A DNA stretch of 45,522 bases from Candidatus Methanomethylophilaceae archaeon (GTDB lineage Archaea > Thermoplasmatota > Thermoplasmata > Methanomassiliicoccales > Methanomethylophilaceae), in contig CALULN010000009.1 in NCBI GenBank assembly GCA_944321505.1, forward strand, positions 1 through 45,522, in the 5' to 3' direction. Both the position numbers and the translations under genes were made by a program. The number at the start of each line of letters is the position of its first letter. Position 1 is the stretch's first letter. The notes under the pieces were generated by a model, which was not told where the DNA came from, did not search any database, and was given only the letters and a program-made list of their open reading frames with translations. Of the stretch, positions 33,180 through 41,216 are shown in pieces.

Positions 33180-33220
33180 TAAAAAACATAGGGAATAGGT
33201 CCGGAGGGATTCCGGACCTA
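33180..33220 (-). terminator. Hairpin terminator overlapping the CooC-like stop codon
   Basis: TAGGTCCGGA and TCCGGACCTA (33196-33205 and 33211-33220) pair perfectly around five bases. On the minus strand the first three bases are the TAG stop of the CooC-like gene, and a run of six T follows at 33186-33181. Confidence 0.7.
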
Positions 33221-33976
33221 GTTGCATAGTGCGGAGAGCCTCTCAGAGGCGGCGACCGCCATGGGATTGCCTGACGGGAACTCCTCCCCAATCATGCCCG
33301 CCCTGAGTATCCCCGCATCGTTTCTGAATATCCCGATGATATGTGATCTGTCGGGAACCGAGGACACCATGAGCTCCTCTGATTCTGCGGTAACCTTGTT
33401 CAGTGCATAGTAGACCGGGACTCCGAGCTGACTGCCGATGTCTGTCACCTTGCGGGAGAGCTTCATGGACTCGTAAGACGGATCTATTTTCATCAGTATG
33501 GCGTCGCTGTCGTTGTCGGTGCCACGGCCGAAATGCTCTACCCCAGCCTCCATATCCATGAAGATAGCGTCATCGTTCGTGAGGTTCAGGGAGGGGATGA
33601 GCTGAGCGACCACCACATTGAATGGGCAGGCGCAGGCCTCGTTGGCCTCTTCGATCTTCCCGGGGCTCATGAGGGTGATGCCGTCCTTAACCGTGCGGTA
33701 GCGTTCGGGTATCTCATCCAGCTCCATGCCTTCGCTGAAGAGCCTGGGCATGTTCTGAGGACCGTTGGCCTGCATGGAGAACACCGCATCCTTTCCTCCG
33801 AACATATCAACAAGGGAGTCCGGCAGCTCCATCCACAGCTGGCGATGGAGTCCGTAGTTGGATTCGTCGCAGTCCAGTACCAGCACCTTCTTCCCCTTTG
33901 AGGCGAAGGTCTTCGCCAGCAGCGACGTAACCGTGCTTTTACCGCTTCCGCCTTTTCCGCATACTGTGATTATCAT
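33218..33976 (-). CDS. CooC-like P-loop ATPase
   Basis: A 252-residue MinD/CooC-type ATPase. The deviant Walker A CGKGGSGKST is at 6-15, and VLVLDCDES (32-40) follows. DAIFMDMEAGVEHFGRGT is the second conserved segment. CACPFNV (about 115-121) offers a CxC-type metal site as in CooC, which matures nickel carbon monoxide dehydrogenase. No such enzyme is in the window, and this order usually lacks the acetyl-CoA pathway, so the client protein is unknown; a nickel or Fe-S insertion role is inferred. The ATG at 33976 follows a TATA-like box inside a long inverted repeat. The stop is TAG. Confidence 0.86.
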   Translation of the reverse strand: MIITVCGKGGSGKSTVTSLLAKTFASKGKKVLVLDCDESNYGLHRQLWMELPDSLVDMFGGKDAVFSMQANGPQNMPRLFSEGMELDEIPERYRTVKDGITLMSPGKIEEANEACACPFNVVVAQLIPSLNLTNDDAIFMDMEAGVEHFGRGTDNDSDAILMKIDPSYESMKLSRKVTDIGSQLGVPVYYALNKVTAESEELMVSSVPDRSHIIGIFRNDAGILRAGMIGEEFPSGNPMAVAASERLSALCN

Positions 33977-33990
33977 CTTTCATTGTTGTT

Positions 33991-34039
33991 ACTAATTGAT
34001 ATAATGATAATAATATTTGTTATCAATGTATTGATTAGT
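33991..34039. promoter_or_regulatory. 49-bp imperfect inverted repeat at the CooC-like/rarA divergent promoter
   Basis: The arms 33991-34010 and 34020-34039 match at 16 of 20 positions around a 9-bp centre. The minus-strand TATA (near 33996-34005, ATTATATCAA) lies in the left arm, about 25 bp from ATG 33976. Possible operator. Confidence 0.45.
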
Positions 34040-34095
34040 GTTACTGATTCATTGATTCTGCGAAAGAAGTAATACCCTTTCCATGATAGTCCGCC

Positions 34096-35421
34096 ATGGA
34101 CCTGTTCGGATTCAACCGCCGCGACATCCTGGAGAAGGAGGCTCCTCTCGCCAGCCGCATGCGCCCCCGCACCCTTGATGAGGTGGTGGGGCAGAAGCAC
34201 ATCATCGGTCCGGGCAAGCTGCTGTCCAGAGCCATCCAGGCGGACAGGGTCGGCTCACTCATCCTCTACGGCCCTCCCGGAACCGGCAAGACCACCATAG
34301 CTCAGGTCATCGCCAACTCCACCGGCGCCAGGTTCATTCAGTTAAACGCCACCACCGCCGGCAAGAAGGACATGGAGGATGCCGTGTCCAAGGCGAAAGC
34401 CGCTCTCGGTGCGGAGGAGAGGAGGACCATCCTCTTCGTGGACGAGATCCACAGGTTCAACAAGGCTCAGCAGGATTACCTGCTCCCGTTCGTTGAGGAC
34501 GGCACGGTCATCTTGGTGGGTGCCACAACCGAGAACCCCTATTTCGAGGTCAACCGCGCTCTCGTGTCCAGGTCTCGCATCTTCGAGCTGAGGCCCCTGA
34601 GCGCAGCCGATATCAGGGTCCTCCTGGAAAGGGCGCTGACGGACCCGAGGGGTCTGGGCGGACAGGACATCGTCTTGGAAGACGAAGCGGCGGATTTCCT
34701 CGCCGATGTGTCCAACGGGGATGCCAGGGCCGCCCTGAACGCCCTGGAGCTTGGCGCCCTCACCACCATGCCGTCAGAGGACGGAAGGATCCATCTGACC
34801 ATCGACGTCGCATCCGAATGCATCCAGAAGCGTGTCCTCAACTACGACAGGGAGGGGGACAACCATTACGATACAGTGTCCGCTTTCATCAAGAGCATGC
34901 GCGGCTCGGATCCGGATGCGGCCGTCTACTACCTCGCACGCATGCTGTATGCCGGGGAGGACATCCGCTTCATAGCCAGGCGCATAATCATCTGCGCTTC
35001 GGAGGACGTCGGCAACGCCGACCCGGATGCTCTCGTGGTGGCCGTCGCCGCCGCTCAGGCGGCGGAGAGGATTGGCATGCCGGAATCCCAGATCATACTG
35101 TCCCAGGCGGCTGCGTATGTAGCCTGCGCCCCTAAGAGCAACGCTTCGTACATGGCCATCTCCAAGGCGATGGACTGCGTCAGGAACGAGCCCACGGGGG
35201 GCATCCCCCTTTATCTGAAGGATGCACACTACGGCGGCGCCAAGGACCTGGGGCGTGGTCTGGACTACAGGTACCCACATGACTATCCCGGCCATTACGT
35301 GGAGCAGCAGTACCTCCCTGACGAGCTGAAGGGCAGGGTGTTCTACGAGATGTCCGACAACGGCTATGAGAAGGGGATGAAGGCCTGGCTGGCCAGATTG
35401 CGGAACCGCGGACAGCAGTGA
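34096..35421 (+). CDS. rarA: Replication-associated recombination ATPase RarA (MgsA/WRNIP1 family)
   Basis: A 441-residue AAA+ protein. The start LFGFNRRDILEKEAPLASRMRPRTLDEVVGQKHIIG is typical of RarA. Walker A GPPGTGKTT is at 59-67, Walker B ILFVDEIHRFNK near 112-123, and sensor-1 GATTENPYFEVN follows. The C-terminal half has the tetramerisation region with the conserved HYGGAKDLGRGLDYRYPHDYPGH. It acts on stalled replication forks. The family is widespread in bacteria and eukaryotes and patchy in archaea. A weak TATA (GTAATACC near 34069-34076) predicts a leaderless start at 34096. Confidence 0.94.
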   Translation: MDLFGFNRRDILEKEAPLASRMRPRTLDEVVGQKHIIGPGKLLSRAIQADRVGSLILYGPPGTGKTTIAQVIANSTGARFIQLNATTAGKKDMEDAVSKAKAALGAEERRTILFVDEIHRFNKAQQDYLLPFVEDGTVILVGATTENPYFEVNRALVSRSRIFELRPLSAADIRVLLERALTDPRGLGGQDIVLEDEAADFLADVSNGDARAALNALELGALTTMPSEDGRIHLTIDVASECIQKRVLNYDREGDNHYDTVSAFIKSMRGSDPDAAVYYLARMLYAGEDIRFIARRIIICASEDVGNADPDALVVAVAAAQAAERIGMPESQIILSQAAAYVACAPKSNASYMAISKAMDCVRNEPTGGIPLYLKDAHYGGAKDLGRGLDYRYPHDYPGHYVEQQYLPDELKGRVFYEMSDNGYEKGMKAWLARLRNRGQQ

Positions 35422-35453
35422 TTCCTTTCCACTCTTCATCATTGTTAGATATC

Positions 35454-35462
35454 ATTATATAG
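35454..35462 (+). promoter_or_regulatory. TATA-like box for htpG
   Basis: ATTATATAG predicts a start near 35485 and a leader of about 37 nt ending in GAAGTGAGG just before ATG 35522. This is unusual in a window where many messages look leaderless. Confidence 0.5.
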
Positions 35463-35521
35463 AAGTACAAACACTGGGTGGAACAGCTTGACAGACAGAG
35501 TCTGCCGGGAGAAGTGAGGAA

Positions 35522-37426
35522 ATGGCAAAGAAGCAGTTCAAAGCAGAATCCAAGCGCCTTCTGGACATAATGATCAACTCAATCTACACCCACAAGGAGA
35601 TCTTCCTGAGGGAGCTCATCTCTAACGCATCCGACGCCATCGACAAGATGAACTACAAGGCCATCGAGAACCCCGATCTGGGTCTCACACGCGACGATTT
35701 CCGCATCGACATCTCGGTTGACGAGAACGCACGCACAGTAACCGTCTCCGACAACGGCATAGGCATGACCAAGGAGGAGATGGACCAGAATCTGGGGGTC
35801 ATCGCCCACAGCGGCACCCTCGAGTTCAAGAAGGCCCTGGACGAGGGTGCGGAAAGCAGCATCATCGGTCAGTTCGGCGTAGGGTTCTACTCCGCGTTCA
35901 TGGTGGCCGACAAGGTGACCGTGGTCTCGAAAGCCTTCGGTTCCGACACAGCATTTAAATGGGTCAGCGACGGCGTGGACGGATACTCGATAACGGAGTG
36001 CCAGAGGGACTCCGTGGGAACCGATGTGATCATGCACATCAAAGCAGACACCGACGCCGAGGAGTACGGCGAGTTCCTCAGATCCTACCGCCTCCAAAGC
36101 CTGGTCAAGCAGTACTCCGACTACATCCGCTGGCCGATCCACATGATGGTTGAGAGCGGGGCCTGGAAGGAGACCGGGGAGACGGACGAGGACGGCAAGC
36201 CCAAGGAGGAGTACGTCACCGCCACCGAGGACAAGATCATCAACAGCATGGTCCCGGTCTGGATGAAGAAGAAGTCCGAGGAGGTGGACAAGGAGTGCAA
36301 CGAGTTCTACAAGACCAAGTACAGGGACTTCGAGGACCCCATCTCCATAATCAGGGCCAACGCCGAAGGGGCGGCGACATACCGCGCCATGCTGTTCATC
36401 CCCGCCAAGCCCCCCTATGACTACTATACCAGGGAGTTCGAGCCGGGCCTGCAGCTGTACTCCAACGGAGTGCTGATCATGGACAAGTGCGAGGACCTCC
36501 TGCCCTTCTGCTTCCGCTTCGTGAGAGGGGTCGTGGACTCCCCTGACTTCTCCCTGAACATCTCCAGAGAGGTGCTGCAGCACGACCGTCAGCTGAAGGC
36601 GATCTCCGCCAACCTCACAAAGAAGGTCAAGGCGGAGCTGCTCCGCATGCTCAAGGACGAGCCCGAGAAGTACAAGGGATTCTACGCTGGCTTCGGTCGC
36701 CAGCTGAAGTACGGCGTGGTGGATGACTACGGCTCCAAGAAGGACCTCCTGGCCGACCTGCTGCTGTTCCAGTCCTACGAGAAGAACGAGCTGGTCACCC
36801 TGGATCAGTATGTGGACTCCATAAAGGAGGGTCAGAACCGCATCTACTACGTCTCCGGCGATACCTTCTCCCAGGCGGCCGCTCTGCCCCAGACCGAGCC
36901 CGTCAAGGACAAAGGGTACGACTTCCTCTGCCTGGCGGAGGATGTGGACGGCTTCGTCATGAGGTCCATCCGCCAGTACAGGGACATGACCCTCTGCGAC
37001 ATCTCCAACGACGACCTGGGCATCGAGGGCGATGAGGAGAAGAAGGACTCCGAAGCGAAGCAGGAGGAGAACAAGGACCTTCTTGAGTTCATGAAGGAGG
37101 CCCTCGGAGACAAGGTGTCCAACGTGAAGATCTCATCCAAGCTGAAGAAGCACGCAGTGGTGCTGTCCTCCGAGGGAGGGATCACAATCGAGATGGAGAA
37201 GTACTTCCGCACCCTGCCGGACTACGACGGCTCCATGCACGCATCCTACGTCCTGGAGCTGAACGATGCGCATCCGGCCTTCGAGGCGCTGAAGAAGGCG
37301 TTCTCCGAGGACAAAGACAAGGCGAAGAAGATGGCCGAGATCATGTACGATCAGGCCAGGATCATATCCGGCCTGCCTCTGGACGATCCGGTCGCCTATT
37401 CCGACATGGTCCTGAGCCTCTTCTGA
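35522..37426 (+). CDS. htpG: Hsp90-family chaperone HtpG
   Basis: A 634-residue cytosolic chaperone. The GHKL ATPase domain shows ELISNASDAIDKMNY with the catalytic Glu and Asn, DNGIGMTKEEM, and the lid GQFGVGFYSAFMVADKV. The middle domain has the conserved arginine stretch SLNISREVLQHDRQLKAI, and the C-terminal dimerisation domain is complete. A Lys/Glu-rich stretch near residues 503-520 separates middle and C-terminal parts. Most archaea lack Hsp90, so this copy was probably gained from bacteria. It has its own TATA box, a true ribosome-binding site and a hairpin behind it. Confidence 0.96.
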   Translation: MAKKQFKAESKRLLDIMINSIYTHKEIFLRELISNASDAIDKMNYKAIENPDLGLTRDDFRIDISVDENARTVTVSDNGIGMTKEEMDQNLGVIAHSGTLEFKKALDEGAESSIIGQFGVGFYSAFMVADKVTVVSKAFGSDTAFKWVSDGVDGYSITECQRDSVGTDVIMHIKADTDAEEYGEFLRSYRLQSLVKQYSDYIRWPIHMMVESGAWKETGETDEDGKPKEEYVTATEDKIINSMVPVWMKKKSEEVDKECNEFYKTKYRDFEDPISIIRANAEGAATYRAMLFIPAKPPYDYYTREFEPGLQLYSNGVLIMDKCEDLLPFCFRFVRGVVDSPDFSLNISREVLQHDRQLKAISANLTKKVKAELLRMLKDEPEKYKGFYAGFGRQLKYGVVDDYGSKKDLLADLLLFQSYEKNELVTLDQYVDSIKEGQNRIYYVSGDTFSQAAALPQTEPVKDKGYDFLCLAEDVDGFVMRSIRQYRDMTLCDISNDDLGIEGDEEKKDSEAKQEENKDLLEFMKEALGDKVSNVKISSKLKKHAVVLSSEGGITIEMEKYFRTLPDYDGSMHASYVLELNDAHPAFEALKKAFSEDKDKAKKMAEIMYDQARIISGLPLDDPVAYSDMVLSLF

Positions 37427-37433
37427 GTGCCGG

Positions 37434-37456
37434 GGACCTGGGCTGCCCCCGGGTCC
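37434..37456 (+). terminator. GC-rich hairpin after htpG
   Basis: GGACCTGGG (37434-37442) pairs with CCCGGGTCC (37448-37456), with one G-T pair and a 5-nt loop. No T-run follows. Confidence 0.5.
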
Positions 37457-37506
37457 TCAGCACTAAACGATTTATCCCTTCCTGGCAATCCGTCCTCGGA
37501 AGCATC

Positions 37507-38820
37507 ATGGACGACCTATTCAAGCAGACCGAGACCGTCAACAGCCTGCTGGCCCGCTACGGCGTCAAGTTCGGCATCTACAAGGACGGTGTCTTCAGGG
37601 AGCAGCTGTTCCCCTTCGACCCGATACCCCGCGTCATATCCAAGGAGGAGTTCTCCGTGCTGGAGAAAGGACTCGCCCAGCGCGTCGATGCGCTGAACTG
37701 TTTCCTGGCCGACATCTACGGCGAGAAGCGCATCGTCAAAGACGGGGTGGTCCCGGAGGAGTTCGTCTTCGCATCATCCGGCTACCTGCGTCAGTGCGAG
37801 GGGATAGTCCCTCCCGAGGGCGTTCACAGCCACATCTCCGGCATCGATCTCGTTCAGGCGAAGGACGGTTCATGGTATGTCCTGGAGGACAACCTCAGGG
37901 TCCCTTCCGGAGCATCATATCCTCTCATCGCAAGGGACCTCACCCGCATGTCCAGTCCCGACACCTTCCGCCACAATGCTGTGGTGGACAACCGCGATTA
38001 CGCCGATCTGCTGAAGGCGGTTATGGACCACGTGAACACCGGCGGCATCAACGTCGTCCTCACCCCCGGAAGGTACAATGCCGCCTACTTCGAGCATTCG
38101 TACCTTGCGGAGCGCACCGGCTCGGTGCTGGTCACCGGTCAGGATTTGACCGTCGAGGACGATGTGGTGTACTACACCGATTATCAAGGCTCAAAAGTCA
38201 AGGTGGGTGCCGTCTACCGCAGGATCTCCGACGAGTACCTGGATCCTCTGGAGTTCGAGGAGGAGTCTTTGATAGGCGTTCCGCACATCATGTCCGCTTA
38301 CCGCGCCGGGAACGTCGCCCTCATCAATGCCCCCGGTAACGGCATCGCCGACGACAAGGGCATCTACTACTTCGTGCCGAAGATGATCCGCTACTACCTC
38401 AACGAGGAGCCCATCCTCAGCAACGCGCCCACATACCTTCCGTTCTATGAGGAGGACAGAAGGTATGTCCTCGAGAACTTCGACAGGCTGGTCATCAAGG
38501 ACGTGGCCGAAGCCGGAGGGTACGGCGTGGTGTTCGGAAGCAAGCTCTTTCCCGAGGACAAGGCTTCTCTGATCGCGCTCATCGAGGAGGAGCCCAGGAG
38601 GTTCATCGCCCAGGAGGTCATCGATTTTAGGGACATGGACATCCTGGAGGATGGCGAGCGCGTTCCGCGCAAGGCGGACCTCAGAGCCTTCGTGCTGACC
38701 GGAGGAAAGACCGTGGTGTGGAAGAGCGGTCTCACCAGGTTCTCCCGCAATCCGGATTCGTTCATAGTCAATTCCTCCCAGGGAGGGGGTTTCAAGGACA
38801 CATGGGTCCTGTCGAGGTGA
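37507..38820 (+). CDS. Circularly permuted ATP-grasp amidoligase-like protein
   Basis: A 437-residue protein of the circularly permuted type 2 ATP-grasp family (COG2308). Recognisable segments are FPFDPIPRVIS, GVHSHISGIDLVQAKDGSWYVLEDNLRVPSGASYPL, APGNGIADDKGIYYFVPKMIRYYL, and VIKDVAEAGGYGVVFG with the glycine-rich ATP loop. ATP-grasp ligases activate a carboxylate and join it to an amine. With the alpha-E and transglutaminase genes behind it, this is the core trio of a predicted peptide-forming or peptide-tagging system; the product is unknown. It starts a unit of five genes reaching 42167; GATTTATC (37469-37476) is a possible TATA box. Confidence 0.9.
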   Translation: MDDLFKQTETVNSLLARYGVKFGIYKDGVFREQLFPFDPIPRVISKEEFSVLEKGLAQRVDALNCFLADIYGEKRIVKDGVVPEEFVFASSGYLRQCEGIVPPEGVHSHISGIDLVQAKDGSWYVLEDNLRVPSGASYPLIARDLTRMSSPDTFRHNAVVDNRDYADLLKAVMDHVNTGGINVVLTPGRYNAAYFEHSYLAERTGSVLVTGQDLTVEDDVVYYTDYQGSKVKVGAVYRRISDEYLDPLEFEEESLIGVPHIMSAYRAGNVALINAPGNGIADDKGIYYFVPKMIRYYLNEEPILSNAPTYLPFYEEDRRYVLENFDRLVIKDVAEAGGYGVVFGSKLFPEDKASLIALIEEEPRRFIAQEVIDFRDMDILEDGERVPRKADLRAFVLTGGKTVVWKSGLTRFSRNPDSFIVNSSQGGGFKDTWVLSR

Positions 38821-38824
38821 TCCG

Positions 38825-39487
38825 ATGAGCCGCATTACCACCGAGAGAGCCAACGAGCTTTTCTGGCTCGGAAGGTACGCCGAGCGTGTTTACACAACTG
38901 TCAACGAGTTCTCCAAGGGATTCGACAGGATGATCGACGAAACGTCCGATTCATACAGGGAGTACTGCAAGAGGGTGAGCATCCCCGATGTCTACGAAGA
39001 CAAGGCGGACTTCCTGCGGAGCTACCCATTCGACGACACCAATCCCGACTCCATTATCAGCAACCTGATCAGGGCGTACGACAACGCCATCGTCCTCAGG
39101 GACGACATCGGCTCCTCCACGTTGTCGTACATACAGCTGGCGGTCTACGACATGAGGAAGGCGGCCATAGGCAACGCCCCTCTGGTCGGCCTGCTGAAGG
39201 TCACCGACGACCTCTACGCCTTCTGGGGCTGCCTGGACGATTCTGTGGCAAGTCAGAGCGAGAGGAGCATCGTCAAGACGGGGAGGAGGGTCGAGAGGGT
39301 GGACCTCTATCTCCGCTTCGGCATGCCCGCCGAGGTCATCCAGCACGAGATCAACAGACTGGAGAACAGGATACGCCTGACCGGGCTGAAGTACGACGAC
39401 GAATCCATAACCGACCTCAGAGTGCTGGTCTCAAAGGGATCCTATCCCGACGCGGTCCGCCTGGTGGAGTCTTTCATCGACGTCTGA
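38825..39487 (+). CDS. Alpha-E domain protein
   Basis: A 220-residue, mainly helical protein. ANELFWLGRYAERVYTTVNEF at the start matches the alpha-E family (COG2307), which almost always accompanies circularly permuted ATP-grasp and transglutaminase genes and is sometimes fused to the ATP-grasp domain. No catalytic residues are known for the family; it is thought to assist the ligase. It is smaller than the roughly 310 residues of many bacterial members, so the C-terminal part is shorter. It starts 4 bp after the ATP-grasp stop and lies 7 bp before the transglutaminase gene. Confidence 0.87.
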   Translation: MSRITTERANELFWLGRYAERVYTTVNEFSKGFDRMIDETSDSYREYCKRVSIPDVYEDKADFLRSYPFDDTNPDSIISNLIRAYDNAIVLRDDIGSSTLSYIQLAVYDMRKAAIGNAPLVGLLKVTDDLYAFWGCLDDSVASQSERSIVKTGRRVERVDLYLRFGMPAEVIQHEINRLENRIRLTGLKYDDESITDLRVLVSKGSYPDAVRLVESFIDV

Positions 39488-39494
39488 GGTCCCT

Positions 39495-40286
39495 ATGGAG
39501 CTCCTGTTCGATTACCGCATGTCGATCGGGTTCGACGGCATGGCGTCGAGGCATGCCTTCACACTGAGGTTCGTGCCCATGGACACTCTGCGCCAGAGGA
39601 TAGGGCGCTGCGTGTGGGCGGTGGACCCTTCGGCCCCTCTGTCCTCATCCGTCGACTCGGAGGGGAACACCGTTCTCTCCGGAACCGTGCAGAGGCCGCA
39701 CAGCCGTTTCTCAGCCTGCGTATCCGGCGAGGTCTCCACAGTCTCCGCGGATTCTGATTCGCCGGTGCCCGAGCATTCTGCCGATCCCCTGGATGCCATG
39801 ATGTACCGTCATTTCACCCCTAAGACCGAACCCGGCCCCGTCATCAGATTCATCGCCGGAGGATTGGACGGACGCTCCGTTGAAACCGCTATGGATGCGA
39901 TGCATGCCGTCCACGACTCGATACGGTATGTGAAAGGCTCCACATCACCGCAGACCACCGCCGAGGAAGCTGTTTCCGCAGGCGAGGGTGTCTGCCAGGA
40001 CTATGCTCAGGCAATGGCCTCCGTGTGCATCCTCGCCGGTCTGCCCGCCAGATACGTTGTCGGCTACACCGTCGGCGAAGGGGAGAGCCATGCATGGACG
40101 GAGGTCCTCGTCGACGGCATGTGGTACGGTTTCGATCCCACCGCAGACCGTACGGTCGGGTCGTCGCATATCAAAGTCTCCCACGGAAGGGACTTCGACG
40201 ACTGCCGCATCAACCGCGGGGTTTTCGTAGGAGCTGCGATATCGGGTCAGACCGTGAACGTGACCGTTACGGAGGCGAGGCCGTGA
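39495..40286 (+). CDS. Transglutaminase-like cysteine protease/ligase
   Basis: A 263-residue protein. The N-terminal beta domain (1-95) is the partner domain found in this family, and the papain-like core carries the triad Cys167 (GEGVCQDYAQ), His199 (ESHAWTEV) and Asp214 (YGFDPT). All three are intact. Such proteins can cleave or make amide bonds. No signal peptide is seen, so it acts in the cytoplasm beside the ATP-grasp ligase. The next gene begins with GTG inside its stop codon (GTGA), so the pair is translationally coupled. Confidence 0.9.
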   Translation: MELLFDYRMSIGFDGMASRHAFTLRFVPMDTLRQRIGRCVWAVDPSAPLSSSVDSEGNTVLSGTVQRPHSRFSACVSGEVSTVSADSDSPVPEHSADPLDAMMYRHFTPKTEPGPVIRFIAGGLDGRSVETAMDAMHAVHDSIRYVKGSTSPQTTAEEAVSAGEGVCQDYAQAMASVCILAGLPARYVVGYTVGEGESHAWTEVLVDGMWYGFDPTADRTVGSSHIKVSHGRDFDDCRINRGVFVGAAISGQTVNVTVTEARP

Positions 40287-41212
40287 TCCAGGATGTGGTC
40301 TCCCTGAGGCTCCCTGTCGACGAGGACCTCAGGATCGTCAAGAACAGGATAGCTCCCGAAGGTTCAACCGAGGGCATGAAGCGCATCTGCATAGTCACCG
40401 GCACCCACGGCGACGAGCTGGAGGGCCAGCTGGTCTGCTTCGAGCTCAACCGCTTCATACAGGCCAACATCGGCCATCTGAAGGGCATCGTGGACATCTA
40501 TCCCGCATTGAACCCGCTGGGGATAGACTCCATCACCAGAGGGGTCCCCGGTTTCGACCTCGACATGAACCGCACCTTCCCCGGGAACCTCCAGGGCTCC
40601 ATGCCCGAGTACATAGCGGCGAAGATATTCGAGGACATCCGCGGCGCAGACGTCTGCATAGACATCCACGCCAGCAACATCTTCCTGAGGGAGATACCGC
40701 AGGTGAGGATCAACGAGCTCACCGCCGAGGAGCTGGTCCCCCTGGCCAAGCATCTGAACGTGGATTTCATATGGGTGCATTCGGCGGCCACCGTGCTGGA
40801 ATCCACCCTCGCCTATTCCCTGAACATGGCCGGCACCAGGACCCTGGTGGCGGAGATGGGTGTGGGCATGCGCCTCACCAGGGAGTACGGGACACAGCTT
40901 AGCATGGGGATACTCGCTCTGATGGCCCATTTGGGCATATGGGACGGATCCGTCCCCGAGGTGAGGGAGCCGATAGTGTCCGTGGACGGCAAGGTGGAGT
41001 TCATCAACGCCGCCAAGGGGGGCATCTTCGTCTCCCATATCGAGCACTGGAAGGATGTGCGCAAAGGGGAGCACCTGGGGGACATCGTCAGCCCCCTGAC
41101 CGGAGAGATCCTCTCGGAGATACTGTCCCCCTGCGACGGGCTGGTCTTCACCCTCAGGGAGTACCCCGTGGTGGACGAGGGCTCCCTCATCGCCAGGATT
41201 CTGAGGATGTGA
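40283..41212 (+). CDS. AstE/AspA-type zinc deacylase (M14-like), intact
   Basis: A 309-residue protein of the succinylglutamate desuccinylase/aspartoacylase family, zinc carboxypeptidase-like enzymes that release N-acyl groups from amino acids. The zinc ligands are visible in GTHGDE (H42, E45) and DIHAS (H129), and the substrate-binding DMNRTFPG is at 94-101. A C-terminal biotinyl-like beta domain (about 230-305) ends the protein. GTG 40283 is chosen over the much longer open frame because it overlaps the transglutaminase stop. It could trim or recycle the product of the ligase unit. Confidence 0.85.
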   Translation: MIQDVVSLRLPVDEDLRIVKNRIAPEGSTEGMKRICIVTGTHGDELEGQLVCFELNRFIQANIGHLKGIVDIYPALNPLGIDSITRGVPGFDLDMNRTFPGNLQGSMPEYIAAKIFEDIRGADVCIDIHASNIFLREIPQVRINELTAEELVPLAKHLNVDFIWVHSAATVLESTLAYSLNMAGTRTLVAEMGVGMRLTREYGTQLSMGILALMAHLGIWDGSVPEVREPIVSVDGKVEFINAAKGGIFVSHIEHWKDVRKGEHLGDIVSPLTGEILSEILSPCDGLVFTLREYPVVDEGSLIARILRM

Positions 41213-41216
41213 TCGG

